Source of the DNA: Fervidibacter canadensis
GTDB lineage: Bacteria; Armatimonadota; Fervidibacteria; Fervidibacterales; Fervidibacteraceae
Reading direction: 5' to 3'
Length of the DNA stretch: 64,000 nucleotides
Assembly (NCBI GenBank): GCA_041446545.1
Contig: JBGOEJ010000002.1
Coordinates: forward strand, 180,671-244,670
Shown one piece after another: positions 24,827-32,783 of the stretch. Below the pieces are notes generated by a model. It was given only the letters and a program-made list of their open reading frames with translations, searched no databases and had not been told where the DNA came from. A program made the translations under genes and the position numbers. Positions within the stretch are counted from its first letter, which is position 1; the number at the start of each line of letters is the position of its first letter.

Positions 24827-26188
24827 CTAATGGGTTACCTTAGGCAAGTAAGTTCGGTAGTCAAAGTTCGGGCTGTTTTCTCGGTCGTGACAGCGGACGC
24901 AAATTTGCTCCGTCACTGTCGTTGTCGTCGGGCGCTCACCGGGACGCTGACCGTGCATCCGAGCCATCATCGGGTCGGCTAATTCAGTGTGACAGTCAAC
25001 GCATTCCACGCCCCGATTTTTGATGACTGTGACGACGCCGCGCATCTTGAATTCCAACGAATGGCAGGTCAGGCATTGCTTGTCCATGCGTTTTTGCTGC
25101 CTCAGAGTTTCAATGGCTTTGGAATGGGTGGTCGTCAGCCATTGCTCATACTGCGCCCGATGGCACGAACCACAAAATTCTGGCGTCACATAGTCGCGCT
25201 TTTGAGCGACGGCGAGGAGTTGCCCCATCTCTTGCTGCAATTTCTTTTGGCGCATTGCGTAATAGGCGTCCACGATTTCTTTGACCTGCGGGTCAGGGGA
25301 TTGACCGTAGGAACTCAACAAGGTCGCTTCCAGTTTGGGGCTATTCTGCTTGTCTTTCGCCCAGAGCATCAAGGAGAGGACTTGAGAGCGGGATTGAGGC
25401 AAGGATGCCAGCAGCACTCGCCCGATTTGCCGACCCGCCGCCATCGTTCCATCGGCGGTCAAAAGGCTCTCTCCCATCACATTGTCGTCCACCAGCAACA
25501 CTTCCACCAGCCCATTTAATCGCCCAGCCAGTGCCTCAGCCGTTTTGCGGTCGGTGTAGGCAAGGGCAAGGAGGAGGGTGTGGGGATGGTGAAGAGGGCG
25601 CAAAGCGCCGGCGATTTGCTGCCATGCCCTCTCCTCGGTGACGGACGGTGGCTCGCCCAAGTTCACCAGCGTCACCGACCACTCACCCAATCGCAAGGAA
25701 AAAGCGTTTGGCTTGCCATTTCCTTGTGGGGGGGGCAACAAGGGCAACCCGTTGGCGTGAGCGCGAATTTGGGGAAGACGCTTGGCATCGCGGGGGCTGA
25801 GGGCGATGGCTTGATAGCCCATTGCCCGATAAGCGCGCAAAAGATAGGGTGTGGCATCAGGTTCGCCGAGGAAATCGCCGCCTTCTATGAGAGCGACTTG
25901 AGTGCCTCGTCGGCGATTTTGGTCGGCGGTCACTTTTAGCAGGGCAGCCACCCGCGCCAAATCCTCTGCCCGCTTGCCAGGACAGCCGCACACTTCCAAT
26001 TTGCCCTGACGATTGGCAGTCACAAGAAGCATCAAAGTCGCAGGCTCTTTAGGCAAAGTCACAGGGGGAGGAACTGGGCGCTGTTGACGCCATTGATGAA
26101 CCGCAATAAGGGCAAAGAGGGCCATCAAAAGGGCAACGCCCGAAAGTCCCAAAAGATGCAAGCGTTGCTCGGCTTGCTTTTGGGTCAT
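24827..26188 (-). CDS. Membrane-anchored phosphoesterase-like protein with four c-type haem motifs
   Basis: A 453-residue protein. Residues about 12-32 form a single N-terminal membrane anchor. The middle resembles a metallophosphatase/5'-nucleotidase fold (LLVTANRQGKLEVCGCPGKRAEDLARVAALL, LIEGGDFLG, YQAIALSPRDAKRL), although the classic metal ligands look incomplete. The last 130 residues hold four CXXCH motifs: CGSCH, CLTCH, CVDCH and CVRCH, plus further histidines, a cytochrome c554-like tetrahaem block. It would face the periplasm and carry electrons. Start: ATG at 26188 rather than the longer frame, which includes a charged non-signal stretch. No partner reductase is adjacent. Confidence 0.85.
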   Translation of the reverse strand: MTQKQAEQRLHLLGLSGVALLMALFALIAVHQWRQQRPVPPPVTLPKEPATLMLLVTANRQGKLEVCGCPGKRAEDLARVAALLKVTADQNRRRGTQVALIEGGDFLGEPDATPYLLRAYRAMGYQAIALSPRDAKRLPQIRAHANGLPLLPPPQGNGKPNAFSLRLGEWSVTLVNLGEPPSVTEERAWQQIAGALRPLHHPHTLLLALAYTDRKTAEALAGRLNGLVEVLLVDDNVMGESLLTADGTMAAGRQIGRVLLASLPQSRSQVLSLMLWAKDKQNSPKLEATLLSSYGQSPDPQVKEIVDAYYAMRQKKLQQEMGQLLAVAQKRDYVTPEFCGSCHRAQYEQWLTTTHSKAIETLRQQKRMDKQCLTCHSLEFKMRGVVTVIKNRGVECVDCHTELADPMMARMHGQRPGERPTTTTVTEQICVRCHDRENSPNFDYRTYLPKVTH

Positions 26189-26337
26189 GGCGATCACCGC
26201 CCCAAAATTTAACGCGCCTCTCTTCGGAAAGTCCCGCTTGAATGTCTGTCGGCTTTTTGCTGACTTTTTGACCGTCACGGCGAAATGTCACGGATTGAGG
26301 GTTGGTTTCGGCTGGCAATTGTTCGGCTGAAATTGTC

Positions 26338-26352
26338 GCGGCTAATAGCCGC
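26338..26352. repeat. Intergenic palindrome GCGGCT-AAT-AGCCGC
   Basis: A perfect 6-bp inverted repeat with a 3-base loop, related in sequence to the palindrome at 24640-24654. It lies in the 226-base gap upstream of the tetrahaem cytochrome gene. Nothing gene-like is seen in that gap. Confidence 0.5.
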
Positions 26353-26380
26353 TCCTTAAGAGAGCGTCAAAGAAGGCGAG

Positions 26381-26396
26381 GTGGCTTTCCCGCCAC
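26381..26396 (-). terminator. Short hairpin after the 210-residue lipoprotein gene
   Basis: A perfect 5-bp stem GTGGC / GCCAC with a 6-base loop, starting 18 bases beyond the stop codon on the minus strand. No U-tract. It may mark the transcript end. Confidence 0.35.
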
Positions 26397-26414
26397 AAAG
26401 TTAGGGCGTCGCTG

Positions 26415-27047
26415 TCAATCAGAAAGGACGGTGACAGAGGCTTCCGCTCGCAATTCCCCGACCCGAACTCGCACCTTTCCTTTGCCAGGTCGCGTCGCTG
26501 TGAACAAGCCATCGGCTGTAATGACTCCGATGCCTCCGTGCACTGACCAGATAGGACGCAAAGAGAGAGGTTGGCTATCCATAAGGGCTTGAAAGCGCTG
26601 TCGTTCTCCGACCCGCAAAGTTACGGTGTCGGGAAGAATCCGCAGGGTTGGGACGGAGGGAGAAGGCGCATTCAACGGCAAGAGAGGGATGACAATTTGC
26701 ACCTCCTCGTCGTCTACTTCCACTTCCACTTCCGCCGATTGAAGGAGACTTTGCAAAAAAGAAGGCGGTCGCACGGTAACCCGATAAGTCTTGCCCTTCG
26801 GCAATGAGAGGGAGAATTTGCCATCAGCGTCGGTCTCCGCTGAAAAGGAAGTGCCGTCGGCGACAAGTTGCACGACAGCATCGGCAATGGGCAAAGTCGG
26901 GTCTTGCTCGCTGACGACGACTCCTGCTAAGCGTGCCGTCGCCGAAGGGTTGGGGTTGCCGATGGGGACATTGCGTCCCGACAACCCGTTGCAACCGACC
27001 AAAAGGGCTAACAACCATCCCAACCCAACCAATTGCCAAGGCTTCAC
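26415..27047 (-). CDS. Lipoprotein with a carboxypeptidase-regulatory-like domain
   Basis: A 210-residue exported lipoprotein: signal MKPWQLVGLGWLLALLVGC with lipobox LVGC (Cys19). Residues about 38-125 fit a carboxypeptidase-regulatory-like beta-sandwich: ARLAGVVVSEQDPTLPIADAVVQL, then TDADGKFSLSLPKGKTYRVTV. The C-terminal third (VTLRVGERQRFQAL, GVITADGLFTATRPGKGKVRVRV) resembles a bacterial Ig-like (Big2) domain. The start codon is GTG. It follows the HTH-TPR regulator gene by 50 bases on the same strand, so they may be co-transcribed. Likely a cell-surface structural or binding protein; ligand unknown. Confidence 0.82.
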   Translation of the reverse strand: MKPWQLVGLGWLLALLVGCNGLSGRNVPIGNPNPSATARLAGVVVSEQDPTLPIADAVVQLVADGTSFSAETDADGKFSLSLPKGKTYRVTVRPPSFLQSLLQSAEVEVEVDDEEVQIVIPLLPLNAPSPSVPTLRILPDTVTLRVGERQRFQALMDSQPLSLRPIWSVHGGIGVITADGLFTATRPGKGKVRVRVGELRAEASVTVLSD

Positions 27048-27097
27048 GGGTTGTCACCTCAGAAAGTGTGGCTCAGCCAATTTGCGCCACTTGCTCG

Positions 27098-28903
27098 TTA
27101 TCCCTTTCTCTTCTCGGCTTCCCATTGCTCTTGCAAAGGCAGCCAACCCAATTGGGCGATAAAAGTATCGGCTGCTTCAATGCCTTGCCTTTGAGCAAGG
27201 CATTGAGCGAAGAGCAAAAGCACTCGCTGCCGATAAGGGTCTTCCAGCCAAGTGTCTTCGTGCCCTTCCTCTCGCCATCGGGTTCGCCAATTTTCCAGCA
27301 TCGTGAGGGCTTGTTGCCACAAAGGGAAGGCAGCGTCTTTTTCGCCCTTCGCCCAGTGCCTCTCTCCTTTTGCCACCAAGCAACGCCACAAAAGTTCGGC
27401 GTCGCCTGTCTGGTGGGCAAGGCGTTCCGCTTCCTCGTCCCATCGGTGCGCCTCTTCGTCACGGGAGAGGGCATGGGCAATTTGCCCTTGCAGCCAAGCC
27501 GCCCAACCTGCCAGATGGCGCATTCCCTTTTCGTCGGCGATAGTAAAGGCTCTTTCGGCTTCCCGTTGTCCCTCGCTCAAATCACCTTGCTGCCATGCCA
27601 TCCATGCCCGAAGGCAAAAGGCATGAGCCACTTCCATCGCATGACGCATCCCTTCCGCTAACCCTATCGCCGCCTGAACATGATAGCGAGCATCGTCAGG
27701 TTGCTCTTGACGCAGATAAGTTTCGGCGAGGGCTTTATGTGCCCAAAGTTCCGCTTGACGAGAGCGAAGGCGAAGGGCGGTTACCAACGCATCTTTTGCC
27801 CGTTCCTTTGCCTGCTCAAAATCTCCGACGACAGCCGCAAGGGTCGCTAAGAGGGTGTCGGCGACCGCCACCCGCTCAACTTCATCGGCGAATTGCGAGA
27901 GGGTGCGAACACGCTCGGCTAACTCCCACGCTGCCGTCCAATCGCCCAGATAGCGAAGGCACACCGATTGCGTCAGCAAAGCCTCTAACTGTTGGTCGCG
28001 GTCACCCAACCGTTCCGCCAACTGGCTGGCGGCTTTGGCTAACTTCAACGCTTCTCCAAAATCGCCACACGCAAGGTAGACATTCGCCCGATTGGCGGCG
28101 ACGAAGAGACGAACCATTTGGGCTGAGCGTTCGTCAGGCGCTTGGTGGCTCAAGGTTTCTGCCTCATCCAAATGGCTCATCGCTCGTCGCAAATCGCCTA
28201 TCCATTCAGCCACAGCGGCGAGGGCAATCGTCGCTTCCCAACGATTGTGCCAATGCTCACTTTGGGCGGCTTGAGTGAATTCCTTTTCAGCCTCTTCAGG
28301 GTGTCCCATCAACAGCAGGGCTCGTCCGATGCTTTGACGGCATGCGAAAGCATAAGGGGCATCATGAAGGCGCTCAAAAAGGGCGCGGGCTTGTTGAAGG
28401 GCGGTCACCGCTCCTTCCAAATCGCCCAGCAACAGGCGCAAGTTGCCCAAACGGAAAAGGGCGAGGGCTTCCACCCGCTCATCGCCCAATTCTCGCGCCA
28501 ACGGCAAAATCTGCTCACAAGTGGATGCTGCCCCTTTCCAGTTCGGCGGGGCAGATTGAGCGTCCGCCAATGCCAACAAAGTTTCCAACCGCTCCCGCAG
28601 CCGCCGCTCTCGTTCCTCGGCTTGCTGGCGTTCCCATTCCGCCCGCCCTGCTTCCACCGAAGGGCGCTCCCGAAGGTCAGCGCCGTAAAAATACGCCAGT
28701 GGCTTGCCCGTTCGGCGGGCGATGAGGGTCAACTTGTCAGGTTGCGCCAGCGTCGTCCCTGCGATGTATTGGTAAAGCAACGCCCGCGAGCAACCGATGT
28801 CTTTGGCGACTTGCTCTACGGACAACCCTGCTTCCCTGATCGCCCGCAAAATCAACTCGCCCTGCCGCTTGCGCCCTTCTGGGGTCGTCAAGTCCAGTTC
28901 CAT
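27098..28903 (-). CDS. HTH regulator with C-terminal TPR array
   Basis: A 601-residue protein. An XRE/Cro-like helix-turn-helix is at about residues 15-70 (LSVEQVAKDIGCSRALLYQYIAGTTLAQPDKLTLIARRTG), then a charged helix (about 85-115) and about ten degenerate tetratricopeptide repeats through the rest (for example LFRLGNLRLLLGDLEGAVTAL, SIGRALLLMGHPEEAEKEF). Such HTH-TPR proteins typically sense a peptide or partner protein through the TPR superhelix. The gene is divergent from two large lipoprotein genes and upstream of a third, so it may regulate them. A good promoter precedes it. Confidence 0.85.
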   Translation of the reverse strand: MELDLTTPEGRKRQGELILRAIREAGLSVEQVAKDIGCSRALLYQYIAGTTLAQPDKLTLIARRTGKPLAYFYGADLRERPSVEAGRAEWERQQAEERERRLRERLETLLALADAQSAPPNWKGAASTCEQILPLARELGDERVEALALFRLGNLRLLLGDLEGAVTALQQARALFERLHDAPYAFACRQSIGRALLLMGHPEEAEKEFTQAAQSEHWHNRWEATIALAAVAEWIGDLRRAMSHLDEAETLSHQAPDERSAQMVRLFVAANRANVYLACGDFGEALKLAKAASQLAERLGDRDQQLEALLTQSVCLRYLGDWTAAWELAERVRTLSQFADEVERVAVADTLLATLAAVVGDFEQAKERAKDALVTALRLRSRQAELWAHKALAETYLRQEQPDDARYHVQAAIGLAEGMRHAMEVAHAFCLRAWMAWQQGDLSEGQREAERAFTIADEKGMRHLAGWAAWLQGQIAHALSRDEEAHRWDEEAERLAHQTGDAELLWRCLVAKGERHWAKGEKDAAFPLWQQALTMLENWRTRWREEGHEDTWLEDPYRQRVLLLFAQCLAQRQGIEAADTFIAQLGWLPLQEQWEAEKRKG

Positions 28904-28935
28904 CCTCGGTCACCTTGCCTTTCCTGCTGCCCTCA

Positions 28936-28963
28936 ATTATAGCACCCTTGCGCTTCCTGCCAA
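28936..28963 (-). promoter_or_regulatory. Sigma70 promoter of the HTH-TPR gene
   Basis: Minus strand TTGGCA (28958-28963), 16 bases, TATAAT (28936-28941), start expected near 28929, 26 bases before the start codon. Confidence 0.65.
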
Positions 28964-29019
28964 GTTTCGCCAAACTTTCGTCTAACCAAAGTGGACGATT
29001 TAAAATTGACTGCCGATAT

Positions 29020-29025
29020 TATAAT
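29020..29025 (+). promoter_or_regulatory. TATAAT -10 element upstream of the divergent lipoprotein operon
   Basis: A perfect TATAAT on the plus strand 36 bases before the lipoprotein start. TTGACT lies only 8 bases upstream, too close to act as -35; at the normal distance only a weak hexamer is present, so this promoter may need an activator. Confidence 0.4.
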
Positions 29026-29060
29026 GAGGTTGGACGAAAGAACGAAAGGAGGCGAGGCAA

Positions 29061-30089
29061 ATGGTCGGTTGGCGGAAGTCGCAACACAGACCGATGGCTT
29101 TATTGGTCGGGTTAGCGGCGGTGTTGGTGGGTTGCGGTGGGGGAGGCGTCAGCGGTCCGTCAGGAACGCTGACGGGCACCGTTCAAACCCTGCCGGGACG
29201 CCAGCAAAACCTTACACCTGTCGCCTCAGGGACGGTGCAAGTTTTCTTGAACGGAAGTTCTGTTGCCAGTGGCGTCATCGCTGGAGGGCAATACCGCGTC
29301 ACCGTGCCGTTGCCCCCCGACCAATCACAGGCGACCGTCGTGGTCGTTGCCAATTTTGTCGCTGGTGGTGTTGCCCGAGCCCGCAAGCACAAAACGGTTG
29401 CGGTCGTCCGTGTCAATGCGACGCAGCAAGCCGACATCAACCCGACGACGACCCTTGCGACGGCAGCATTGGAGCAAGAACCTAACACCGTGCCCCCCGA
29501 TTTGGATGTCAACGCCTTTGTGCAAGCCCAACAAAACCTTCAGGGCGTAGACCCTTCGCAAGTGGATTTCTCATCGGATGACAAAATTCAACAAGCGCTC
29601 CCTGTGATGCTGGTCGTTACCAGCAATCCCAGCGGAGCACAAGTGCTGATCAACGGGCAACCGCAACAACAAGGCAGCACGCCCTTCTTCCTTCGGTCAG
29701 GTTTGCAAGGCGGTGCCAATCTCACGGTGCAGGCGCGCCATCAAGGCACTGTCGGCAACGAAACTATCACGACGACATTAAGCCAATCCATCACCCTCAA
29801 AGTTCGTGGCAGCACGCCTGTCCACTTCAACTTCACGCCGCAAATCCTCAACGCCCAAGTGGCAAACGGAACCCTCACCCTGCAAGTGCGCAATGCTGGC
29901 AGCGTCGGCGAGAAAGTGGTCGTCCGTTTCGGTGATACGCAGGCAGTCGTCGCAACGATTGCCAGTGTGGATGGGCAAGGTGTGGCGACGGTCAGTGTGA
30001 CGATTCCGCAAGGCGTTTCAGGGCAAGTGCAGGTTCGGGTGCAAAACGCCGTTCGCGGCAGTGGGGCAAAAACCGTGAACATTTCGTAG
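29061..30089 (+). CDS. Lipoprotein with a PEGA-like domain
   Basis: A 342-residue exported lipoprotein, lipobox LVGC at about residue 25 followed by a glycine stretch (GGGGVSG). After a carboxypeptidase-regulatory-like N-terminal sandwich (TLTGTVQTLPG, SGVIAGGQYRVTVPLPP) comes a PEGA-type surface domain (VTSNPSGAQVLINGQPQQQGSTPFFL, about 190-230), then a beta-rich C-terminus. First gene of a plus-strand pair with the 609-residue lipoprotein (17-base gap), divergent from the HTH-TPR regulator. Ribosome site AAAGGAGGCGAGG. Likely cell-envelope surface protein of unknown ligand. Confidence 0.82.
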   Translation: MVGWRKSQHRPMALLVGLAAVLVGCGGGGVSGPSGTLTGTVQTLPGRQQNLTPVASGTVQVFLNGSSVASGVIAGGQYRVTVPLPPDQSQATVVVVANFVAGGVARARKHKTVAVVRVNATQQADINPTTTLATAALEQEPNTVPPDLDVNAFVQAQQNLQGVDPSQVDFSSDDKIQQALPVMLVVTSNPSGAQVLINGQPQQQGSTPFFLRSGLQGGANLTVQARHQGTVGNETITTTLSQSITLKVRGSTPVHFNFTPQILNAQVANGTLTLQVRNAGSVGEKVVVRFGDTQAVVATIASVDGQGVATVSVTIPQGVSGQVQVRVQNAVRGSGAKTVNIS

Positions 30090-30106
30090 CAAAGGAGGGA
30101 TGGGCG

Positions 30107-31936
30107 ATGCGTCGGTGGTCATTCGTTGGGCTAAGCGTTGTCGTTGCGTTCCTTCTTGGCTGTGGTGGGAATAAAGCGCCCATAAAAGCCGGGGAAGGTG
30201 GAACGGGAAGCGTTCCGACAGGGAGTGTGCAAGGGCGCTTAGCCAGTGCAGGGACGCGTCAAGCCACCTTTAACCGTTTCATTGCCCGCGTGCACGGCAC
30301 GGAAGATAAGCAGAAACTCGTCATTCAAGTGAAGGGAGACGGCACTTTCCGACTTGATGGCGTGCCATCGGGGTGGCAAACGCTAACCATAGAAGACCCT
30401 CAAGGGCTTCAAGGGGCGGTCATCGTTGCCTTCGTTCGCCCTGGTCAAACGACAGATGTTGGCGAGGTCGTCCCCCAGCCGATGGGCAAAATCTCGGGAA
30501 TCGTCGCCGAAGTGGATGCCAACGGCAATCGGGTCAAACCTATCCCTCACGCCCGCATGATCGCCCACCCGATGCAGAGTGAGCAAGAGTCTTTAGGCGA
30601 CCTTTCAGAGCGTCCCGTCTTCACCGCCCTCAGCGATGACAGAGGCAGTTACGAGTTGCTCCTTCCGCCCGGCAAATATCTCGTGGAAGCCCGCCATCCC
30701 GACTACGAACCTGCCGCCCAGACGGTAACCGTGCAAGCCCTCAGCACAGTCGCTTTAGACTTTGGGTTGCATCCCCGTCCCCCTCAAGTGGGCACAGTGG
30801 TCGGGACGGTCAAGGCGCAAGGGAATGGGCAACTTGTGGCAGTTGCTGGCGCCCTTGTCGGGCTCATTCCGAAGGAGTCTTCTGCCCCATCGCCGCCACC
30901 GCCACCACCTTCTTTGACCGTCGGAGCCCTGATGAGCACGATGCAGAAGGGCAAAATGCACCCTGATGACCAACCCCACCATTGGCTCTTCACTTTCACC
31001 AAAGCCGACGGGACTTTTGAACTGACAGGTGTCCCTGCAGGGAACTACACCGCCATCGCCTTCAAGCGCGGGCTGGGCGAAGACCGAAAAGACATCACCG
31101 TCCAAGCGAATGCGACGGTGACAGTGGACTTTAACCTCCAAATGCCTGTCGGCATCGTTCAAGGGCAGGTGACGGATGCAGCAACAGGGAAATCGATCGC
31201 AGGCGCTGTCATTGTGGCGGTCTCAAAAGGTGACCCTTGGTGGGATTGGGACGATTGGCGTTCCGAGACGGAAGGGCGGAAAAAGCCTGTGTGGGTTCGC
31301 CCCGAAGATGACGACCACGCTCATTCAGGCACCCCACCCAACTTCGGTCACCTTCCACACATCATCCCACCCATTCGGGATGGCACCGTCACCGATGACA
31401 ACGGTCGTTATCAATTGCTCCTGCCAACTGGCAGTTACTTCATTGCCGCCTTTGCTCAAGGCTATCAAGCCCAAGCGCAGGAAGTGGACAACTTGCAGAC
31501 GGGACAAACGGTGACCGTTGACTTCGCCCTCGCACCCCTCTCTGCCTCCCCGTCAACCGAGTTAAGGTCTCTTTCGCTGCGACTGCAAGTAGAGCCGCAA
31601 GTGCGGGCAGGCGAGGAAGTGACGATGCGGCTGAAAGTGGAAAACAAAGGCAGCCAACCTATTTCCTTGACTTTCCCGACGGGTCAACGCTACGACTTTT
31701 TGGTGACCACGCCTGACCACCAAAGCGTTTGGGTTTGGTCGCATGGCAAGTCATTCACCCAAGCCGTCAACACCCTCACCCTTTCACCAGGGCAGGAAGT
31801 GGAGTTTGAGGAAGAATGGCACCAGACAGACAACGACGGCAAATCAGTCCGACCGGGCACCTACTTGGTCAAGGGCATCTTGCAAACGCAACCGCCGAGG
31901 GAAACAGAGTGGCAGTCGTTGGTCATCCTGCCATAG
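30107..31936 (+). CDS. Large lipoprotein with repeated carboxypeptidase-regulatory-like domains and a BsuPI-like C-terminus
   Basis: A 609-residue exported lipoprotein (lipobox LLGC, about residue 22). At least four carboxypeptidase-regulatory-like beta-sandwich units are recognisable by the pattern G-x-V-x(n)-A-x-V then DGTFxLxGVPxGxYxxxA (for example KADGTFELTGVPAGNYTAIAF and NGRYQLLLPTGSYFIAAF). A proline run separates two of them. The C-terminal 115 residues (LRLQVEPQVRAGEEVTMRLKV, NKGSQPISLTFPTGQRYDF, PGQEVEFEEEWHQTDNDG) match the BsuPI intracellular-proteinase-inhibitor-like fold. Ribosome site AAAGGAGGGATGGGCG. Co-transcribed with the preceding lipoprotein. Confidence 0.85.
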   Translation: MRRWSFVGLSVVVAFLLGCGGNKAPIKAGEGGTGSVPTGSVQGRLASAGTRQATFNRFIARVHGTEDKQKLVIQVKGDGTFRLDGVPSGWQTLTIEDPQGLQGAVIVAFVRPGQTTDVGEVVPQPMGKISGIVAEVDANGNRVKPIPHARMIAHPMQSEQESLGDLSERPVFTALSDDRGSYELLLPPGKYLVEARHPDYEPAAQTVTVQALSTVALDFGLHPRPPQVGTVVGTVKAQGNGQLVAVAGALVGLIPKESSAPSPPPPPPSLTVGALMSTMQKGKMHPDDQPHHWLFTFTKADGTFELTGVPAGNYTAIAFKRGLGEDRKDITVQANATVTVDFNLQMPVGIVQGQVTDAATGKSIAGAVIVAVSKGDPWWDWDDWRSETEGRKKPVWVRPEDDDHAHSGTPPNFGHLPHIIPPIRDGTVTDDNGRYQLLLPTGSYFIAAFAQGYQAQAQEVDNLQTGQTVTVDFALAPLSASPSTELRSLSLRLQVEPQVRAGEEVTMRLKVENKGSQPISLTFPTGQRYDFLVTTPDHQSVWVWSHGKSFTQAVNTLTLSPGQEVEFEEEWHQTDNDGKSVRPGTYLVKGILQTQPPRETEWQSLVILP

Positions 31937-31944
31937 AACGGGAG

Positions 31945-31968
31945 GGGGCGGCGGCATCCCGCCGCCCC
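31945..31968 (+). terminator. GC-rich hairpin after the lipoprotein pair
   Basis: A perfect 10-bp stem (31945-31954 with 31959-31968), loop CATC, followed by TTCCTT. It begins 9 bases after the stop codon and probably ends the two-gene transcript. Confidence 0.6.
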
Positions 31969-32006
31969 TTCCTTGAGGGCAAAAATTTCCGGCGAGGTGA
32001 AGGCTC

Positions 32007-32696
32007 ATGAAGCGCTGGGTCGTTTTCCTCCTTGCTGCCTCTTTGCTTCATGTCGCTTGGGCGCAGGAGTTTAGCATCACTGCCATCGCTCACAAAAGCG
32101 GGTTGAGTTGGGAAGAAGCGGCGGCAGCGGTGCTTTTAGCGAGGGCGTTGGGTGTGGACATAACGATGGTCATCAGCACCCGCAAAGAAACAGCGATGCC
32201 CGTCTTTGTCCTCGCTCCCGCCTTCGTCATCGGCAAAGTCGGCAAAAAAGACTTGCGGGAAATCCTCAAGGCGCACAGCAAAGGGCACGGCTGGGGCGTC
32301 ATCGCCCACCAACTGGGCATTCACCCAGGCGCTTTCAATCAACAACGGGTCGCTTTGAGCAAACTCAGCGATGAGGAACTGGAAGCCTCGGTCTGGCTTG
32401 GGGTGCTCTCACAAGTTTTCAGAGTTCCTTCCGAGCAAGTCATCACCTTACGCAAACAGGGGCTTCCTTGGGGGGATGTCATCGCCGCCTTGCAAGTTTC
32501 TTCAGCAACCCAACAAGCACCCGAAAAGGTAGTGGCTCTTTGGCGCCAGTCGGACAAAGACTGGGCAAAGGTGCGGGCGAAGTTAAGCGTCTCTCCTGAT
32601 TGGCTGCCCGTCCTTCAAAAGAGCGACGATGCAGAAGGAGAAACAAAAGGGCATGGAAAAGGCAAAGGCAAGGGGCGCGAAAAAGGTCGGGATTGA
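32007..32696 (+). CDS. Secreted protein of unknown function with a Gly-Lys-rich tail
   Basis: A 229-residue protein with a clean signal peptide (MKRWVVFLLAASLLHVAWAQ, cleavage after AWA). The mature part is mostly helical, with three similar segments about 50-60 residues apart (LREILKAHSKGHGWGVIAHQLG, VITLRKQGLPWGDVIAALQVS, VVALWRQSDKDWAKVRAKLSVS), each a helix ending in a W-containing turn. This suggests an internal repeat. The end is GKGKGKGREKGRD, strongly basic and probably disordered. No family recognised. Ribosome site GAGGTGAAGG. Confidence 0.75.
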   Translation: MKRWVVFLLAASLLHVAWAQEFSITAIAHKSGLSWEEAAAAVLLARALGVDITMVISTRKETAMPVFVLAPAFVIGKVGKKDLREILKAHSKGHGWGVIAHQLGIHPGAFNQQRVALSKLSDEELEASVWLGVLSQVFRVPSEQVITLRKQGLPWGDVIAALQVSSATQQAPEKVVALWRQSDKDWAKVRAKLSVSPDWLPVLQKSDDAEGETKGHGKGKGKGREKGRD

Positions 32697-32783
32697 TGCG
32701 GTGACGGACAGCATGGGCAAAGCCTATCGTCGGGTCAACACTCCCTCAGATTTTTTCGTCGCTTTAGAGTGCATTCGCCACGC

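Noticed and set aside
29006..29025. TTGACT and TATAAT as a complete promoter
   Set aside because: Only 8 bases separate them; sigma70 needs about 17. Only the -10 is kept as a weak feature.
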